A stretch of DNA of 64,000 bases, from positions 1 to 64,000 of the forward strand of contig NBIV01000014.1 of assembly GCA_003194525.1 (NCBI GenBank). The letters are read 5' to 3'. Below the pieces are notes generated by a model. That model was given only the letters and a program-made list of their open reading frames with translations. It was not told the origin of the DNA and made no database searches. Within the stretch, counting starts at the first letter, position 1. Each line of letters starts with the position of its first letter. Positions 1-9,027 of the stretch are shown here, piece after piece. The position numbers were made by a program, and so were the translations under genes. The DNA is from Gracilariopsis chorda. Taxonomy: Eukaryota > Rhodophyta > Florideophyceae > Gracilariales > Gracilariaceae.

Positions 1-17
1 GTGTCTTTCTTAGATAC

Positions 18-470
18 ATGACAGTGTTACAGGAGTTTCGTCGCTGGTATCCACCTGTTGAAACTCCTCATCTGCAAGCGAACCCTAATTCAAAACCCGG
101 GACAAGCTCTCGATCGCAGTCTGCGAAGCGGCTTGGAAAAGTGGCCAATTGTTTCGGACCGCGCTCACAGCAAACAAACATTACGGAACAAGACACCAGC
201 TCAACTCCCAAATCCCCTCGTCGTGCAAAGGACTCAAAAAGTCGCTCTTCCTCGTATCTAAATTTACCAAACGTGCTCAAGACTAGCGGGAGCACTAAAC
301 TAATGCATGAGAACGACTTGCGTGCGTTATGGGGCGCTAGTGAACACGGAACCCAGTTATCTAAGACCTCTTCGGATTCAGATATAGGTTCTACTCGCAA
401 ACGCCCGCTTCGGCTCTTGCGTGTGGCGAATAGCTTTGTTGAACGCAATACTAGTCATATGGTTTTGTAG
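18..470 (+). CDS. Hypothetical Ser/Arg-rich protein, possibly the C-terminal end of a larger gene
   Basis: The frame is open from the first base of the window through the ATG at 18 to a TAG ending at 470, so this may be the last exon or 3' end of a gene that begins outside. The 150 visible residues are rich in Ser, Thr, Arg and Lys, with few hydrophobic stretches, and look disordered. No domain was recognised. The opening segment (EFRRWYPPVETPHL) is the only part with an ordered feel. An antisense ORF of 126 residues covers the same interval and looks no better, so coding status is weakly supported and rests only on length and the open 5' edge. Confidence 0.3.
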   Translation: MTVLQEFRRWYPPVETPHLQANPNSKPGTSSRSQSAKRLGKVANCFGPRSQQTNITEQDTSSTPKSPRRAKDSKSRSSSYLNLPNVLKTSGSTKLMHENDLRALWGASEHGTQLSKTSSDSDIGSTRKRPLRLLRVANSFVERNTSHMVL

Positions 471-1296
471 CTACTCTTTGCCTTTGTAACTTTGAGCTTC
501 CTTTTTTTTGTTATGTTTTTGTAGTATCTGTAGGGCTTCTCTTTGCCATTCCTTTCATAAACTTGCTCTTGTTTATTGTGGGCGCGGAAAAAACTGGTTT
601 GATATCACAGGTACGAGGATAATTTGCACAGTTTCGTCTTGAACCATATGCTAAGGAAGCCCAGTATCCCACTGCCTATGAGATTACCACTATCGATATC
701 TAAGATACAGTAGTAGGGTACGTTATGTTGCAGACCAGTGGTGTGCTATTCTAGACGCAAATCCATGCCCCCATCTACACCATTTGTTCCACTCATAGCA
801 AGTGCTGTGTTTTTCTGCACGTTCCACTGCTCCCCTGGACAGACGTCCCTGTTATGTTGGTTTATGTTGGCTCTTGTAGCAAAACGCATTGCTCTTGTGT
901 CGCCCTGTCTGTTGCATGTATTGCTTCGGTTATGCCGTACTTGAGCGTTGAGTGCTCCGATCAGCTGCGATCTTAGCGTTTTTCTCCTTCCTGACCAGGA
1001 GCCGTTGCGACATGAAGCGGCAGATTGTGCGCATTCGAAAAAACGCGTCAAGAGATTGAATCAAACATATACGTCATCATCAAAGATAATCTTCTTCCTT
1101 TAGATGCATGCTCTGAACAATAATACGGTACCGCTTTGCAATGGCGCGGTAGGTCTTGCGTTGTTCCGCGGGTGGCCTATGAGTGAGGCTTTGGACAAAA
1201 TTACTAATATCACAACTGCATACAGCAAGCGCGCAGCGTCGCAATACGCAGTTAAACAGTTGTTGTAAAACGAACGGAATCCAAAAACAGAAGGGG
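471..1296. other. No gene recognised
   Basis: Short frames exist on both strands (738-944 plus, 746-1051 minus, 1080-1358 minus), but none has a domain, a composition unlike random, or a good start context. A T-rich stretch at about 500-560 follows the upstream ORF and could be its 3' untranslated region. Nothing else is seen. Confidence 0.4.
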
Positions 1297-1614
1297 TCAT
1301 GTACCCGGTTTCCAAACGCCACATCTGTAACAAACCTCGTGATCGCAATCGCGTCCAATGCAAAAACGATGCCGATTTAATCCCGTAGATCCCTCGCCAA
1401 AGCGGCATTTACAACAGATCCACACGCCACCCTTGTTTGAAAGGGTGCACGTTGGGTCGCCGCATATACGGTCATAATGTCTATACTCGGCATGTGAACG
1501 GCTTTTACACATTTGTTTAGCGTTTGTGTGCGGATCTTCTCGGGCGTCGCAGCAGAAACAGGGTTCTACTACGGTGTGTCCGCACCGATAGGATGTTCTT
1601 ACCAAGTTGCACAT
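1297..1614 (-). CDS. Small Cys/His-rich putative zinc-binding protein
   Basis: A 105-residue protein starting at the ATG at 1614. It contains about 17 cysteines and several histidines, arranged in pairs. The start reads MCNLVRTSYRCGH, followed by a CFCC cluster. The second half has a pattern WICCKC, then RFC-x3-DC-DHEVCYRC, typical of a treble-clef or zinc-ribbon fold. The opening M-C-x3-V-x-T-x-Y-x-C-G-H resembles short fungal secreted or nuclear hypothetical proteins that begin MCxxV...CGH; that likeness is from memory and needs a search. No signal peptide is visible, so a cytosolic or nuclear location is likely. The function is unknown; zinc binding is inferred from the Cys/His spacing. 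A GTAAG six codons in could be a splice donor, but the unspliced frame keeps all the Cys pairs, so I kept it uninterrupted. Confidence 0.55.
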   Translation of the reverse strand: MCNLVRTSYRCGHTVVEPCFCCDAREDPHTNAKQMCKSRSHAEYRHYDRICGDPTCTLSNKGGVWICCKCRFGEGSTGLNRHRFCIGRDCDHEVCYRCGVWKPGT

Positions 1615-2476
1615 AGGGGTGGGTGTGAATGAAGGGGTGAAGTTAACAGTATAAGTTTGTGGGTGCCGGAGATTGGATTGTGAATTGGAGACTGAGTTGC
1701 GCTGAACGGTCCGTGGGTGGCAGGCTGCGGAAGAGAGGAGAAGGGTTTTTGGGTTTGAAGTGGAACCTTTCTAGAGCTGAGGTGTGGTCATTATCTAGGT
1801 TCAGCTTACATGATCCGACGGTATCTGTTCACTGCTGCAGATAAAGGCAAAACTGAAAATTGGCTGCATGTTTTTAAGTGAATTCCAATGCATGTGTGGA
1901 TGCAGGTGTGGATGCAGGGAAGGATAAGTGAACCTGGCGGACGCGGTACGGCTTCGTCGATGCAGTTCTCTTCACTGTTCATTCTTTTCCCCGAAAACGG
2001 ACTGAACAATGTGCACGTCATGTGCTATACAACCTGTCCAAGGTCATGAAAGCCCAATAGCATACTTGTCTGCTTGTGTCACTCACTACCCAAGGGTCCT
2101 CTGTTGACCTTTTGACCCTCAATGCCAAAAAGTTCCCTACCACTGTCAAGTGCACAGTCTGTCCAGATGCATCACTTTTCCAACAGGCGTTTTCAAAGCA
2201 GGCGCTGGTGTGCTTCCTAATGTTGAGCATTGAGTGTGGCCTGTCGAATGATGCCACTCGTTGCTGGCGCTCTACTGGACGAGAGTTATGCGCTGTTTGT
2301 GCACTGTATCAGGAGAACCAAACTGCCACTAAGAGCCTTAAAAACTCGCGACAGTGCAGTGTTCTCGTGGTTGCGAAACATTGGGTGCATGCAGAAATTA
2401 CCAGTTGGCCTTCTGGTCAAATATGAGCCAATAAATATAGGCCAAGTCGTTCAAATTTGGCCGGCTGTATTTCAGA
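1615..2476. other. No gene recognised
   Basis: Contains overlapping short frames on the two strands (2018-2257 minus, 2076-2426 plus) without recognisable domains. A local direct repeat of the 8-mer GTGGATGC occurs near 1896-1915. Nothing else can be supported. Confidence 0.35.
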
Positions 2477-2523
2477 TTTGGCGATCAGAATGGACCCTCG
2501 GAGGGTCCATTCTGATCGCCAAA
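2477..2523. repeat. Near-perfect 47-bp palindrome (23-bp arms, 1-nt loop)
   Basis: Positions 2477-2499 (starting TTTGGCGATCAGAATGG) are the exact reverse complement of 2501-2523, separated by one G at 2500. A transcript in either direction would form a 23-bp hairpin with no mismatch. Flanking DNA is non-coding on any convincing reading. It could be a fold-back mobile element, a recent inverted duplication or a small-RNA precursor. Confidence 0.85.
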
Positions 2524-2751
2524 CCGTCCGCCAAACCTCCTCCGAACGAAACTCAACCGAGAATGCACTCAAGATCTCAGAGAGCGGCGGTAGCGGCTTG
2601 TGTCGCTTTGTACTCAACTACCCTGGCGTGCTCACACCTTTTATTCAAACGCCGCAACCACAAAAACCGCTCGCGCAACTCTGCTCACCACACCCGCCAT
2701 GGTCTTCTACATCCTAACTTCAGCCACCAACCGACACCGTGGCAGCGCATT

Positions 2752-2979
2752 CTAGCTCATGGCACAGATAATGTCTAGCAGAGCAGTGACGTCCATTTTG
2801 CTGTAGTTCGGAGCACCAGAGCGACCTTTAATAGCCTTTTTTGGAGACCTTTTAGATGTTGCAGCATCGGCAACTGCCGTTGGGGTTGGTGGCTGAGATA
2901 GAGAACAAAATGGTAAAGGTGACGGAGTACTAGCTTGTGCCATGGTTGCGAGACGGGATGTGGAGGATGGAAGCCTCAC
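2752..2979 (-). pseudogene. Remnant of a Myb/SANT-like (DUF6818-type) protein N terminus
   Basis: A 75-residue minus-strand frame whose last 25 residues read RSGAPNYSKMDVTALLDII. In DUF6818/Myb-like proteins of oomycetes and algae, a basic GRKxGxxNYS motif leads into an acidic helix of the type ExxxLLDLI, so this matches the start of that domain. The reading stops at a TAG where the helix should continue. Further in-frame stops follow about 14 codons later, so the domain is broken. The first ATG begins MRLPSSTSRLATMAQ and the protein before the motif is Ser/Pro-rich. Such domains are often expanded by transposition, which fits the neighbouring palindrome and SINE-like copy. Family assignment is from memory of the motif and is tentative. 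Confidence 0.3.
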
Positions 2980-3208
2980 TCGAGACCCTACAAGTTCCTA
3001 CAAGCTGCGTTTCCCATTCCACACAGCGGTGGAAGTGAAGGGGTTTCGGTTGCTGCTTGGGCGCCGATTATTGGCGATGTGGTTTGACGGGCAATTTCTG
3101 AAGACTACTACATGCGCGCCAAGATTCTGGCGAGCTGGCGTTCTGTTTATTTCTGCATGCACCCATTACCAGCACGCATTTACCGTTGGTGCAAGTCAGC
3201 GGCTGTCC

Positions 3209-3509
3209 CCAACGTGGTACATGCGAATCGCCTTGTCGTGGTGTGCCCCTTACCCGAGGACCTCTAGAGGTTGAATGAAATGGTGGAATGAAGAAGGCAA
3301 CAGTCCTCGGAAACGAAACGATTCTGCGGTTGAACACGCCTAGACACCTAATGCATTCTTAGTATAGTAGTAACCCAGTGTGTGTAGCACGACTCCGGGT
3401 TGTAGCTAATAGCTATCGTACGAAGAACGCGTTATAGGTTGTAGGGGTCCTTAGCAAACCCCCGGGCTAACATAGAATTGATGTTACTCGTTCGTAAACA
3501 GAGAGAGAG
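3209..3509 (+). mobile_element. SINE-like retroposon, copy 1, GA-tailed, with 11-bp target duplication
   Basis: The segment is flanked by the direct repeat AGCGGCTGTCC at 3198-3208 and 3510-3520. Its right end is a (GA)n tail at 3500-3509. From GTGCCCCTTA (3243) onward it aligns with the copy at 23194-23460. The best conserved part is TATAGGTTGT-GGGG-CTTAGCAAACCC near 3432-3470, shared also with the fragment at 17207. Short direct repeats, variable 5' ends and a simple-sequence 3' tail are hallmarks of LINE-mediated retroposition. No ORF is present. It could equally be a 5'-truncated LINE 3' end, since no clear tRNA-like promoter boxes were found. Confidence 0.65.
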
Positions 3510-3520
3510 AGCGGCTGTCC

Positions 3521-4034
3521 GAAGTTCCTTGTGAGGAGCTGGGAGCTGGTGCCCCAGAAAGTGTAGCCGATTCGATCATCTCATAAGCTTTGCGGTCTTT
3601 GAAACACAACCGGCAGCCAACCGTAGCCCTCTACTCTACCCTTCGGTGTCCTTAGAAGGTTCACCTTCGCAGATCTCTGTACATACTCATCATCCGGCTC
3701 GCGATCCCTCTCTCCGAACCAATCTCTTTCCCCAGAACATGTTGGCAACGCCGACTCGCCAGAGCGGAGAAAACAAATTACGCAATTACAATACCATTTA
3801 AACGCCCAAAATGTTCCAGAAATCGCCACAGCCTGTCTTGCCGCCTAAACTCTACCACGCGTGCAGGCATGTAGACGCTTCGGTTGATACTCCGCCCTTT
3901 CCCACATAAACCAGCCCCCACCCTCCACGCGCACGTCCGCAATCTGCCATTATTCCGCCGCGGTTAACTTATTTCCTTCCTTCCTCCACCGTAGAAGAGT
4001 CCCACCTTCCCTTCCCTCCCTTCTTCACCCAACT
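3521..4034. promoter_or_regulatory. Upstream region of the UBX gene
   Basis: No convincing ORF. The last 90 bases before the start at 4035 are almost pure pyrimidine on the plus strand (CCTTCC and CCCTCC runs), a leader type repeated at other genes in this window. No clear TATA element was picked. Confidence 0.4.
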
Positions 4035-5492
4035 ATGGAAATCCCCGCCGACCTAGTCGCCCAGTTTTGCGGCGTCACCAACGCCGATGCTACCCTTGCT
4101 TCCCAACTTCTTCGCGATAGCGGCCTCGATATGGAAGCCGCCATCTCCTCCTTTTTCGCCATTCAGGAAGCTGGTGGCCTTCCCGCCACCTCCAACTCCC
4201 CCAGCCGTGCACTCGCATCCTCGCCGACCCCGTCCACCCCGCCAAGACCGCCGTCGCCCCCTTCTCCACCTACGAGACCACCTTTGCCACAGGTTGTTGA
4301 CCGTCTTCTTCCCGCCGTCCAACCCGTCACCCGAAATCGACATATTCCAGACCCGTTCGCGTCTTCCGCCGGAAACTCTCGTACTGACAGACTTTCAGAG
4401 CTGTTTTGCCCGCCCACGCACATCATCTTCTCTGGCTCTTTTGATGAAGCCCTTTCTTTAGCGAACGAGCGCAAACTGTGGATTCTCATTAATATTCAAC
4501 GTTCTGATGTGTTTGCATGTCATACTATGAATCGAGATGTGTGGTCAGACCCTGCTCTTCAACAATTTATCCAATCTCATTTTGTGTTCATTCAGCGCGA
4601 TGAGCGTACGCAGGACGGTATGCAGTATAAGCGATTCTATCCGTATGACGAGCCGCCGCATGTGGCGGTCATCGATCCACGCTCGGGTGAGCGCGTGCGC
4701 GTTTGGGGAGGTGATGGCGAACCCATTTCCAAGCATCAATTACTTGCTGACCTTGAAGACTTTGTCGGTCGCAATTCTCTATATGATGATTCCGCCGTTC
4801 GAGGCGCTCCGAGCAGAAGACCCTCTACAACAAGAGACAATACGCATGCAACCGTTGCTACAACTTCCGGTGCCAATGGTGAGGCTCATGATGTGGACGG
4901 CACAGAGGATGATATGGTTGCAGCAGCTATTGCAGCCAGCATGGAGCATTATTCCAATGTGAACGGTTCGTCGCGCACAAACGGGCAGAACCCTCAGGAC
5001 TTGGAGCGCCATGCGAGTCGCCTTCTTTCGGCAACAAATCCCACTTTGAATCGAAACCGCTCCATCCGAGCAGAACAGGATAGCGCGTTTGAAGAATCTT
5101 TAGCGCTGGATCGTGCCAAGGAAGAAAGTAAGAAGAGTGAGGAAATGAGGAAAGTGAAAGCGCAACAGGAAGAAATGCTGCGTGAACAAAGTCTAGCAGA
5201 GCGACGTGAACAAAAACGAAAACGTATACCTGCGCCTCCTCCTGTGGAACTTAAAGAGGGCGTTCGCGAAATCATGTTCCGATTGCCGGATGGGAAGCGA
5301 TTGCAAAGACGTTTTCGTGACTCCGATACGATTGGTGATTTGTATGATTACGTAGAGGTTGAGGTTGATGCTCTCGGTGAGGGAAGTTTTGAACTTGTGC
5401 AACCGTTTCCTAAGGCGACTTTTGAGGATAGACAAACGCGTTTGGAAGTGCTGCCCCGCAGGTCGGCGCTTATTGTTGGACTGAAAGCTTGA
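4035..5492 (+). CDS. UBX domain protein of the UBXN7/Ubx5 type (UBA-UAS-UIM-UBX)
   Basis: A 485-residue adaptor expected to link ubiquitylated substrates to the AAA ATPase p97/CDC48. Residues 1-45 form a UBA-like helical domain (AQFCGVTNADATLASQLL). A Pro-rich linker follows. Residues about 118-245 are a thioredoxin-like UAS domain (HIIFSGSFDEALSLA, then ILINIQRSDVFACHTMNRDVW). Two short acidic-Ala helices resembling ubiquitin-interacting motifs are near 290 (DDMVAAAIAASME) and 345 (DSAFEESLALDRAKEE). A charged coiled coil covers about 350-400. Residues 408-485 are the UBX domain (REIMFRLPDGKRLQRRF), ending like family members. Length and domain order match UBXN7. The ATG lies in a pyrimidine-rich leader and opens directly on the UBA helix, so the start is well supported. 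It converges on the Rxt3 gene 336 bp away. Confidence 0.93.
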   Translation: MEIPADLVAQFCGVTNADATLASQLLRDSGLDMEAAISSFFAIQEAGGLPATSNSPSRALASSPTPSTPPRPPSPPSPPTRPPLPQVVDRLLPAVQPVTRNRHIPDPFASSAGNSRTDRLSELFCPPTHIIFSGSFDEALSLANERKLWILINIQRSDVFACHTMNRDVWSDPALQQFIQSHFVFIQRDERTQDGMQYKRFYPYDEPPHVAVIDPRSGERVRVWGGDGEPISKHQLLADLEDFVGRNSLYDDSAVRGAPSRRPSTTRDNTHATVATTSGANGEAHDVDGTEDDMVAAAIAASMEHYSNVNGSSRTNGQNPQDLERHASRLLSATNPTLNRNRSIRAEQDSAFEESLALDRAKEESKKSEEMRKVKAQQEEMLREQSLAERREQKRKRIPAPPPVELKEGVREIMFRLPDGKRLQRRFRDSDTIGDLYDYVEVEVDALGEGSFELVQPFPKATFEDRQTRLEVLPRRSALIVGLKA

Positions 5493-5828
5493 CGGGGGTT
5501 TACGGGCTGAAGCTGTTGCGGAGATTTGAATACTATTCTGAAAGACATGTTCGTTTGTTTTTGGGGAGGGAGAATACTGCTGTTGTGGGTTACCTTTGTA
5601 TGTGAAGGTAGACGAGAGAGGCAATGAGAGGGTGTATGCGATATGACCAGAAGGTTTCTCTCTTTTTTTTGTTTTGTCTTAACTAGGTACGTAGTAGCAG
5701 CACTCGATTGCTTAGTTGTTAAAGAAACAAACCACGTAAGCGAAGTGATTCTGTGATATACAAGTTGCGAAAAGAATGTGGACTCGAGCTGAGGTTGCCG
5801 GGGGGCGTGTGCGGAAGAAAAGCGGAAA
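5493..5828. other. Convergent intergenic spacer
   Basis: Shared 3' flank between the UBX gene (plus) and the Rxt3 gene (minus). Longer minus frames here are antisense to UBX or read-through of the spacer. A T-run at 5661-5670 could serve a polyadenylation region. No RNA gene seen. Confidence 0.4.
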
Positions 5829-6956
5829 CTAGGGGGAAGTAGTGGTTTGGCGATTCGGAGGTTCGGTTCGCTTTTGAAATGACATCTTTGTGAGTTGGTA
5901 CCACTGACCTTTGACAGTGACACCGCTAAGATCCCAGTGAAGATGTTGCCACGGAAGATGTTGAACGGCGGTCAGATCGGCAGGTTTCATCGGACAGGGC
6001 GCATCAGTTGAGACGTGAACGTGCGCGAGAATTGATCTGAACAAGGCTACATTGCGAACTTGTGCAAAACGAACGGTGTTGGATAGAGGGGAGGGGCGAT
6101 GTACTTCGAATCGTTGAGAATGATTTTCAAGGTAGAGAACATGCGTATTGAGACGGTGTAAAGGGCTTTCTGAGGAGGATTTCAAAGAGGCGAGATAGTT
6201 GATGTTGTAGGTTGTGCAGGGATTGTTGAGAAGATCGAAGGATAGCTGTGTGGGGAAGTAGGAGGTTGCGGCTTTTACGGATGCGGTTGAACAGGCCGAT
6301 GGGTGGGAAAGAACGATGCCTGGAAGTCGGAGGGCGGATTGGGGGGGTTGACGCGGCTGGCGGGTGACTTTGTTGTTGTGGGTGGCGTTTACGAAGAGCA
6401 CTGATATGCGGGCGCCTTTGTAGGTGGATGGCCAGTAGCGGGACGAGATGGAATTGCGGGTGGAGGAGATGAAGTGCGGGGAGCGATTCGATTGGTGTGG
6501 TTGGACGCGAAGCGTGACGGTGAGATAGTCGCAGGGGGGGGTTGTGTGCAGGGAGTAATAACCGGTGTGAACAAGGATGGCGACAAGGTCTGAATCGTCG
6601 GTGTAGAAATCGGTGCCCCAAAGCAAACGGTTTCTCAAGGCGGCGTTACGGGGGGTGAGGTGCTCGGCGGGGACGTGGACGTGAATGGTGGCGGAGCTGT
6701 TTGAGGAGAGAAGAGATTGGATGGGGAGAAGGCGGGTGGGGGAGTAGATGTAGTGAGGAGGCAGCTTCTGCTTGGGGGGGGATTGAGAACGAGGGTTGAG
6801 AAGGCGTGCTCGCTTTGGAGGGGGATTCGAGGAGAAGTGTTTCCTCGAGGGCGGGATGTGGACTTGCTCCATGAGGGAACGACGCACGAGGTGCGGTACG
6901 GCGTGGACGGCGGAAGAGTTCCTCCGCGAGGGGTTGGACGTCCTGGAACGCTTCAT
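5829..6956 (-). CDS. Rxt3 domain protein, putative subunit of a Sin3/Rpd3-type histone deacetylase complex
   Basis: A 375-residue nuclear protein. The N-terminal 85 residues are basic and Ser/Pro-rich with an NLS-like PPKRAR stretch. From about residue 90 the Rxt3 signature appears: IHVHVPAEHLTPRN, then LLWGTDFYTDDSDLVAILVHTG. The WGTD-x-YTDDSD core is diagnostic of the Rxt3 family (PF08642), known from fungal Rpd3L complexes. The rest of the domain follows to about residue 300, including a YNINYLASL stretch and a late FAQVRNVALFRSIL helix. In yeast, Rxt3 supports deacetylation at promoters; the same role here is inference. The ATG lies only four bases from an 11-nt C run (G on the plus strand, 6960-6970), an unusually C-rich leader. 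The gene is divergent from the bZIP gene. Confidence 0.85.
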   Translation of the reverse strand: MKRSRTSNPSRRNSSAVHAVPHLVRRSLMEQVHIPPSRKHFSSNPPPKRARLLNPRSQSPPKQKLPPHYIYSPTRLLPIQSLLSSNSSATIHVHVPAEHLTPRNAALRNRLLWGTDFYTDDSDLVAILVHTGYYSLHTTPPCDYLTVTLRVQPHQSNRSPHFISSTRNSISSRYWPSTYKGARISVLFVNATHNNKVTRQPRQPPQSALRLPGIVLSHPSACSTASVKAATSYFPTQLSFDLLNNPCTTYNINYLASLKSSSESPLHRLNTHVLYLENHSQRFEVHRPSPLSNTVRFAQVRNVALFRSILAHVHVSTDAPCPMKPADLTAVQHLPWQHLHWDLSGVTVKGQWYQLTKMSFQKRTEPPNRQTTTSP

Positions 6957-7515
6957 GACGGGGGGGGGGGCACAAGGACGATGGAGGGATGGAGGGGGAG
7001 GGGGGGGGGGTCGGAGTTATGAGCGGCACATACGGAGTGCACAAGTAGGGCGGCGTGATGGGGGGCGCGCGTGAGGGGGAGATGCGTGACGCGCGTGACG
7101 CGCGTGACGCGGGCGGAGCATTGCTGGCGCGGATGCGGGTGCGGAACGCGGCGTGCCGCCCCTTTGCATTTTTTCTGTTTTTGATGGCGGCATGGCTGCC
7201 GCCGAGATGCGACGCGCTAATAAGGCGTCACACAAATCTTTCCAAGCGCCTATTTGGCACTGATGTCATCACCCGGTCATCACAATTCGCGCCAACCCCC
7301 CGCGCGCTCCGCTGTGCTCCGACCTCTCTTCGCAAAATGGACCAGCGCTACAAGCGTACGCCACGGGCATATAAGCTTATGCTCGCAGTCTTCCGCTCCT
7401 TCACCATCTCCGTCCATCTTCTCCCGCCGTACGTTACCCAAAACCACTATCTTTGAATGCCCTATTCGTTTCCCATACACACCTCAAACCCATCCTCTCT
7501 TCGCCCTCCCTCGCC
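6957..7515. promoter_or_regulatory. Divergent promoter of Rxt3 and bZIP genes with TGACGCG repeats
   Basis: This spacer serves two head-to-head genes. It holds two 11-nt G runs (6960-6970 and 7000-7010), three TGACGCG motifs in 9-bp register at 7087, 7096 and 7105, and TGATGTCATCA at 7261-7271. TGACG and TGATGTCATCA resemble CRE/ATF-type bZIP targets. Since one flanking gene encodes a bZIP protein, autoregulation is possible but unproven. Short frames on the G-rich strand are not convincing genes. Confidence 0.45.
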
Positions 7516-8985
7516 ATGAGCTCTGATCTCCCGTTGCGAATGCCCCCCCACCTCGCTGCCACCACCGCTCTCGCCACTTCCAGTGTCGACAGCGCGGCTC
7601 CTGCTTGGGTGTCACACGATCTCATAAATCCTTATCATCTGCATGACTTCGAAAACAGCGTTGATCGACACCCAAGCACCATTTTCAGAATCCCCAATAT
7701 GGGCGGTCCCATCGCCGACTGGGTGTACACCCGACCCACCATGGAGGCGATCAGCGAGCATTCCTTCCGCTGCAGCGCCATTGAAAGCACCTCTGTTTTC
7801 CGCATCGAGGGTTTCACTGACAACCACAACTCCGTCAAAATCACCCCCTCGCTCTCCAGTCATTGGCTCATGGTTCCCTGTCAATCCATCAATGGTTTCA
7901 CATTGGGGCTTGCATTCCTGGATATCATCTACCAGAGAAAGAACCCCGGCAACGCCATTCCTCCCTTGCCCGTCGGTCGCTTCGTCATTGAGGATGCTAC
8001 CGGCGAGGTTTTTGTCACCGGATGGACTGCGGATATAATGATTTGCGGCTGGATTCAAAGTGTCATCAAATGTGAACGTAAACGAGAGTTGCTTTTGTAC
8101 AGGGCCCCTTCAGAAAGCGGCAAGAGGCCCACTCAACTGTTCATGCGAAACTCATTTTATGAACGTCGTTCCTGTCATCTGTGTGGAAACACCCAGACCA
8201 TATCGTCCTTACCCAGCCCCTGTTCAGCTATTAATGCGCGAATGTCCACTTGTCCCACCGGAGATCAGCAACTTACCAATGTCGCCTCCGTGTACAGACG
8301 ATTCCGAGGTGCATATTTCGGGCTTTGCGTCAAGATGTTGTACCGCGCTGGTCGAATGTGTTCAAAGGAAGTGCAGCCTTTGTTTATTGATATTCGCCAT
8401 GGATTGCCTGCTGTCAAACGTCGCTTTCGATCTCGTTTGCACAATAATGTTCTTTTTGCTGTTGACGCCGTTAACTCACTTTCCGCAACTCATCCCACAA
8501 CTGCGCCTTCGAAAATGCTCTTCTTCATGCCCAACCCCGTGAAGGCAGGCTATCCGCTCATCGCACTGCCAGAGGAACAGGCCGACAATACCCACCACAC
8601 CAACACTGCATTCCCCAAACTTCGTCGCTCAGCCTCTCCAAACAGCATTCGTCAACATGCCGCTGCGGACACTTCCCAGCTTCCTGCCAACCACCTCACC
8701 AGACAGCGACAACGTGTCGATGACGATGTTCATAGAAGCTCCTCACATCATCAACGAAAGGTTCGCAACCGTGCGTCAGCGCAGAGAAGCAACCTGAGAC
8801 GAAGACTGAAACTTCAGAAGGATCGACAGGACTTGGACTTGTTCAAGGGACAACTTCCAACGTTGCGCGCAAAACAACAAGCACTACTTCTTGAGAATAG
8901 ACGATTGAGAATTAGTGCGTTTTTGATGGGTTTGCAATATGAGGCTGAGCTCATTGCTTCCCAAACACATCCTTCTGTGTCATGA
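7516..8985 (+). CDS. bZIP-like transcription factor with a large N-terminal region
   Basis: A 489-residue protein. The C-terminal part carries a basic region and zipper: KVRNRASAQRSNLRRRLK at about 400-417, then a helix with leucines near heptad spacing (LDLFKGQLPTLRAKQQALLL, then ENRRLRI). The basic region follows the N-R-x-S-A-x-R-S pattern of bZIP proteins, but the usually invariant Arg after that Ser is Asn. The N-terminal 300 residues hold an unidentified globular region with MGGPIADWVYTRP, FRIEGFTDNHNSVKI and a CHLCGN pair. No known domain was assigned there. The frame stays open for 21 codons upstream without an ATG, so 7516 (TCGCCATG) is the first start. Nuclear localisation is inferred from the basic C terminus. 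The start lies downstream of CRE-like sites. Confidence 0.7.
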   Translation: MSSDLPLRMPPHLAATTALATSSVDSAAPAWVSHDLINPYHLHDFENSVDRHPSTIFRIPNMGGPIADWVYTRPTMEAISEHSFRCSAIESTSVFRIEGFTDNHNSVKITPSLSSHWLMVPCQSINGFTLGLAFLDIIYQRKNPGNAIPPLPVGRFVIEDATGEVFVTGWTADIMICGWIQSVIKCERKRELLLYRAPSESGKRPTQLFMRNSFYERRSCHLCGNTQTISSLPSPCSAINARMSTCPTGDQQLTNVASVYRRFRGAYFGLCVKMLYRAGRMCSKEVQPLFIDIRHGLPAVKRRFRSRLHNNVLFAVDAVNSLSATHPTTAPSKMLFFMPNPVKAGYPLIALPEEQADNTHHTNTAFPKLRRSASPNSIRQHAAADTSQLPANHLTRQRQRVDDDVHRSSSHHQRKVRNRASAQRSNLRRRLKLQKDRQDLDLFKGQLPTLRAKQQALLLENRRLRISAFLMGLQYEAELIASQTHPSVS

Positions 8986-9027
8986 CTCCGTATTCCCAGA
9001 ATTCTGACTTGTAAACAACTTTTCTAA

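Noticed and set aside
3242-3500. Solo LTR reading of the repeat (TGTGCC...AAACA)
   Set aside because: TG and CA ends exist, but no matching target duplication flanks them, and the exact 11- and 10-bp duplications frame different, 5'-variable segments with GA tails.
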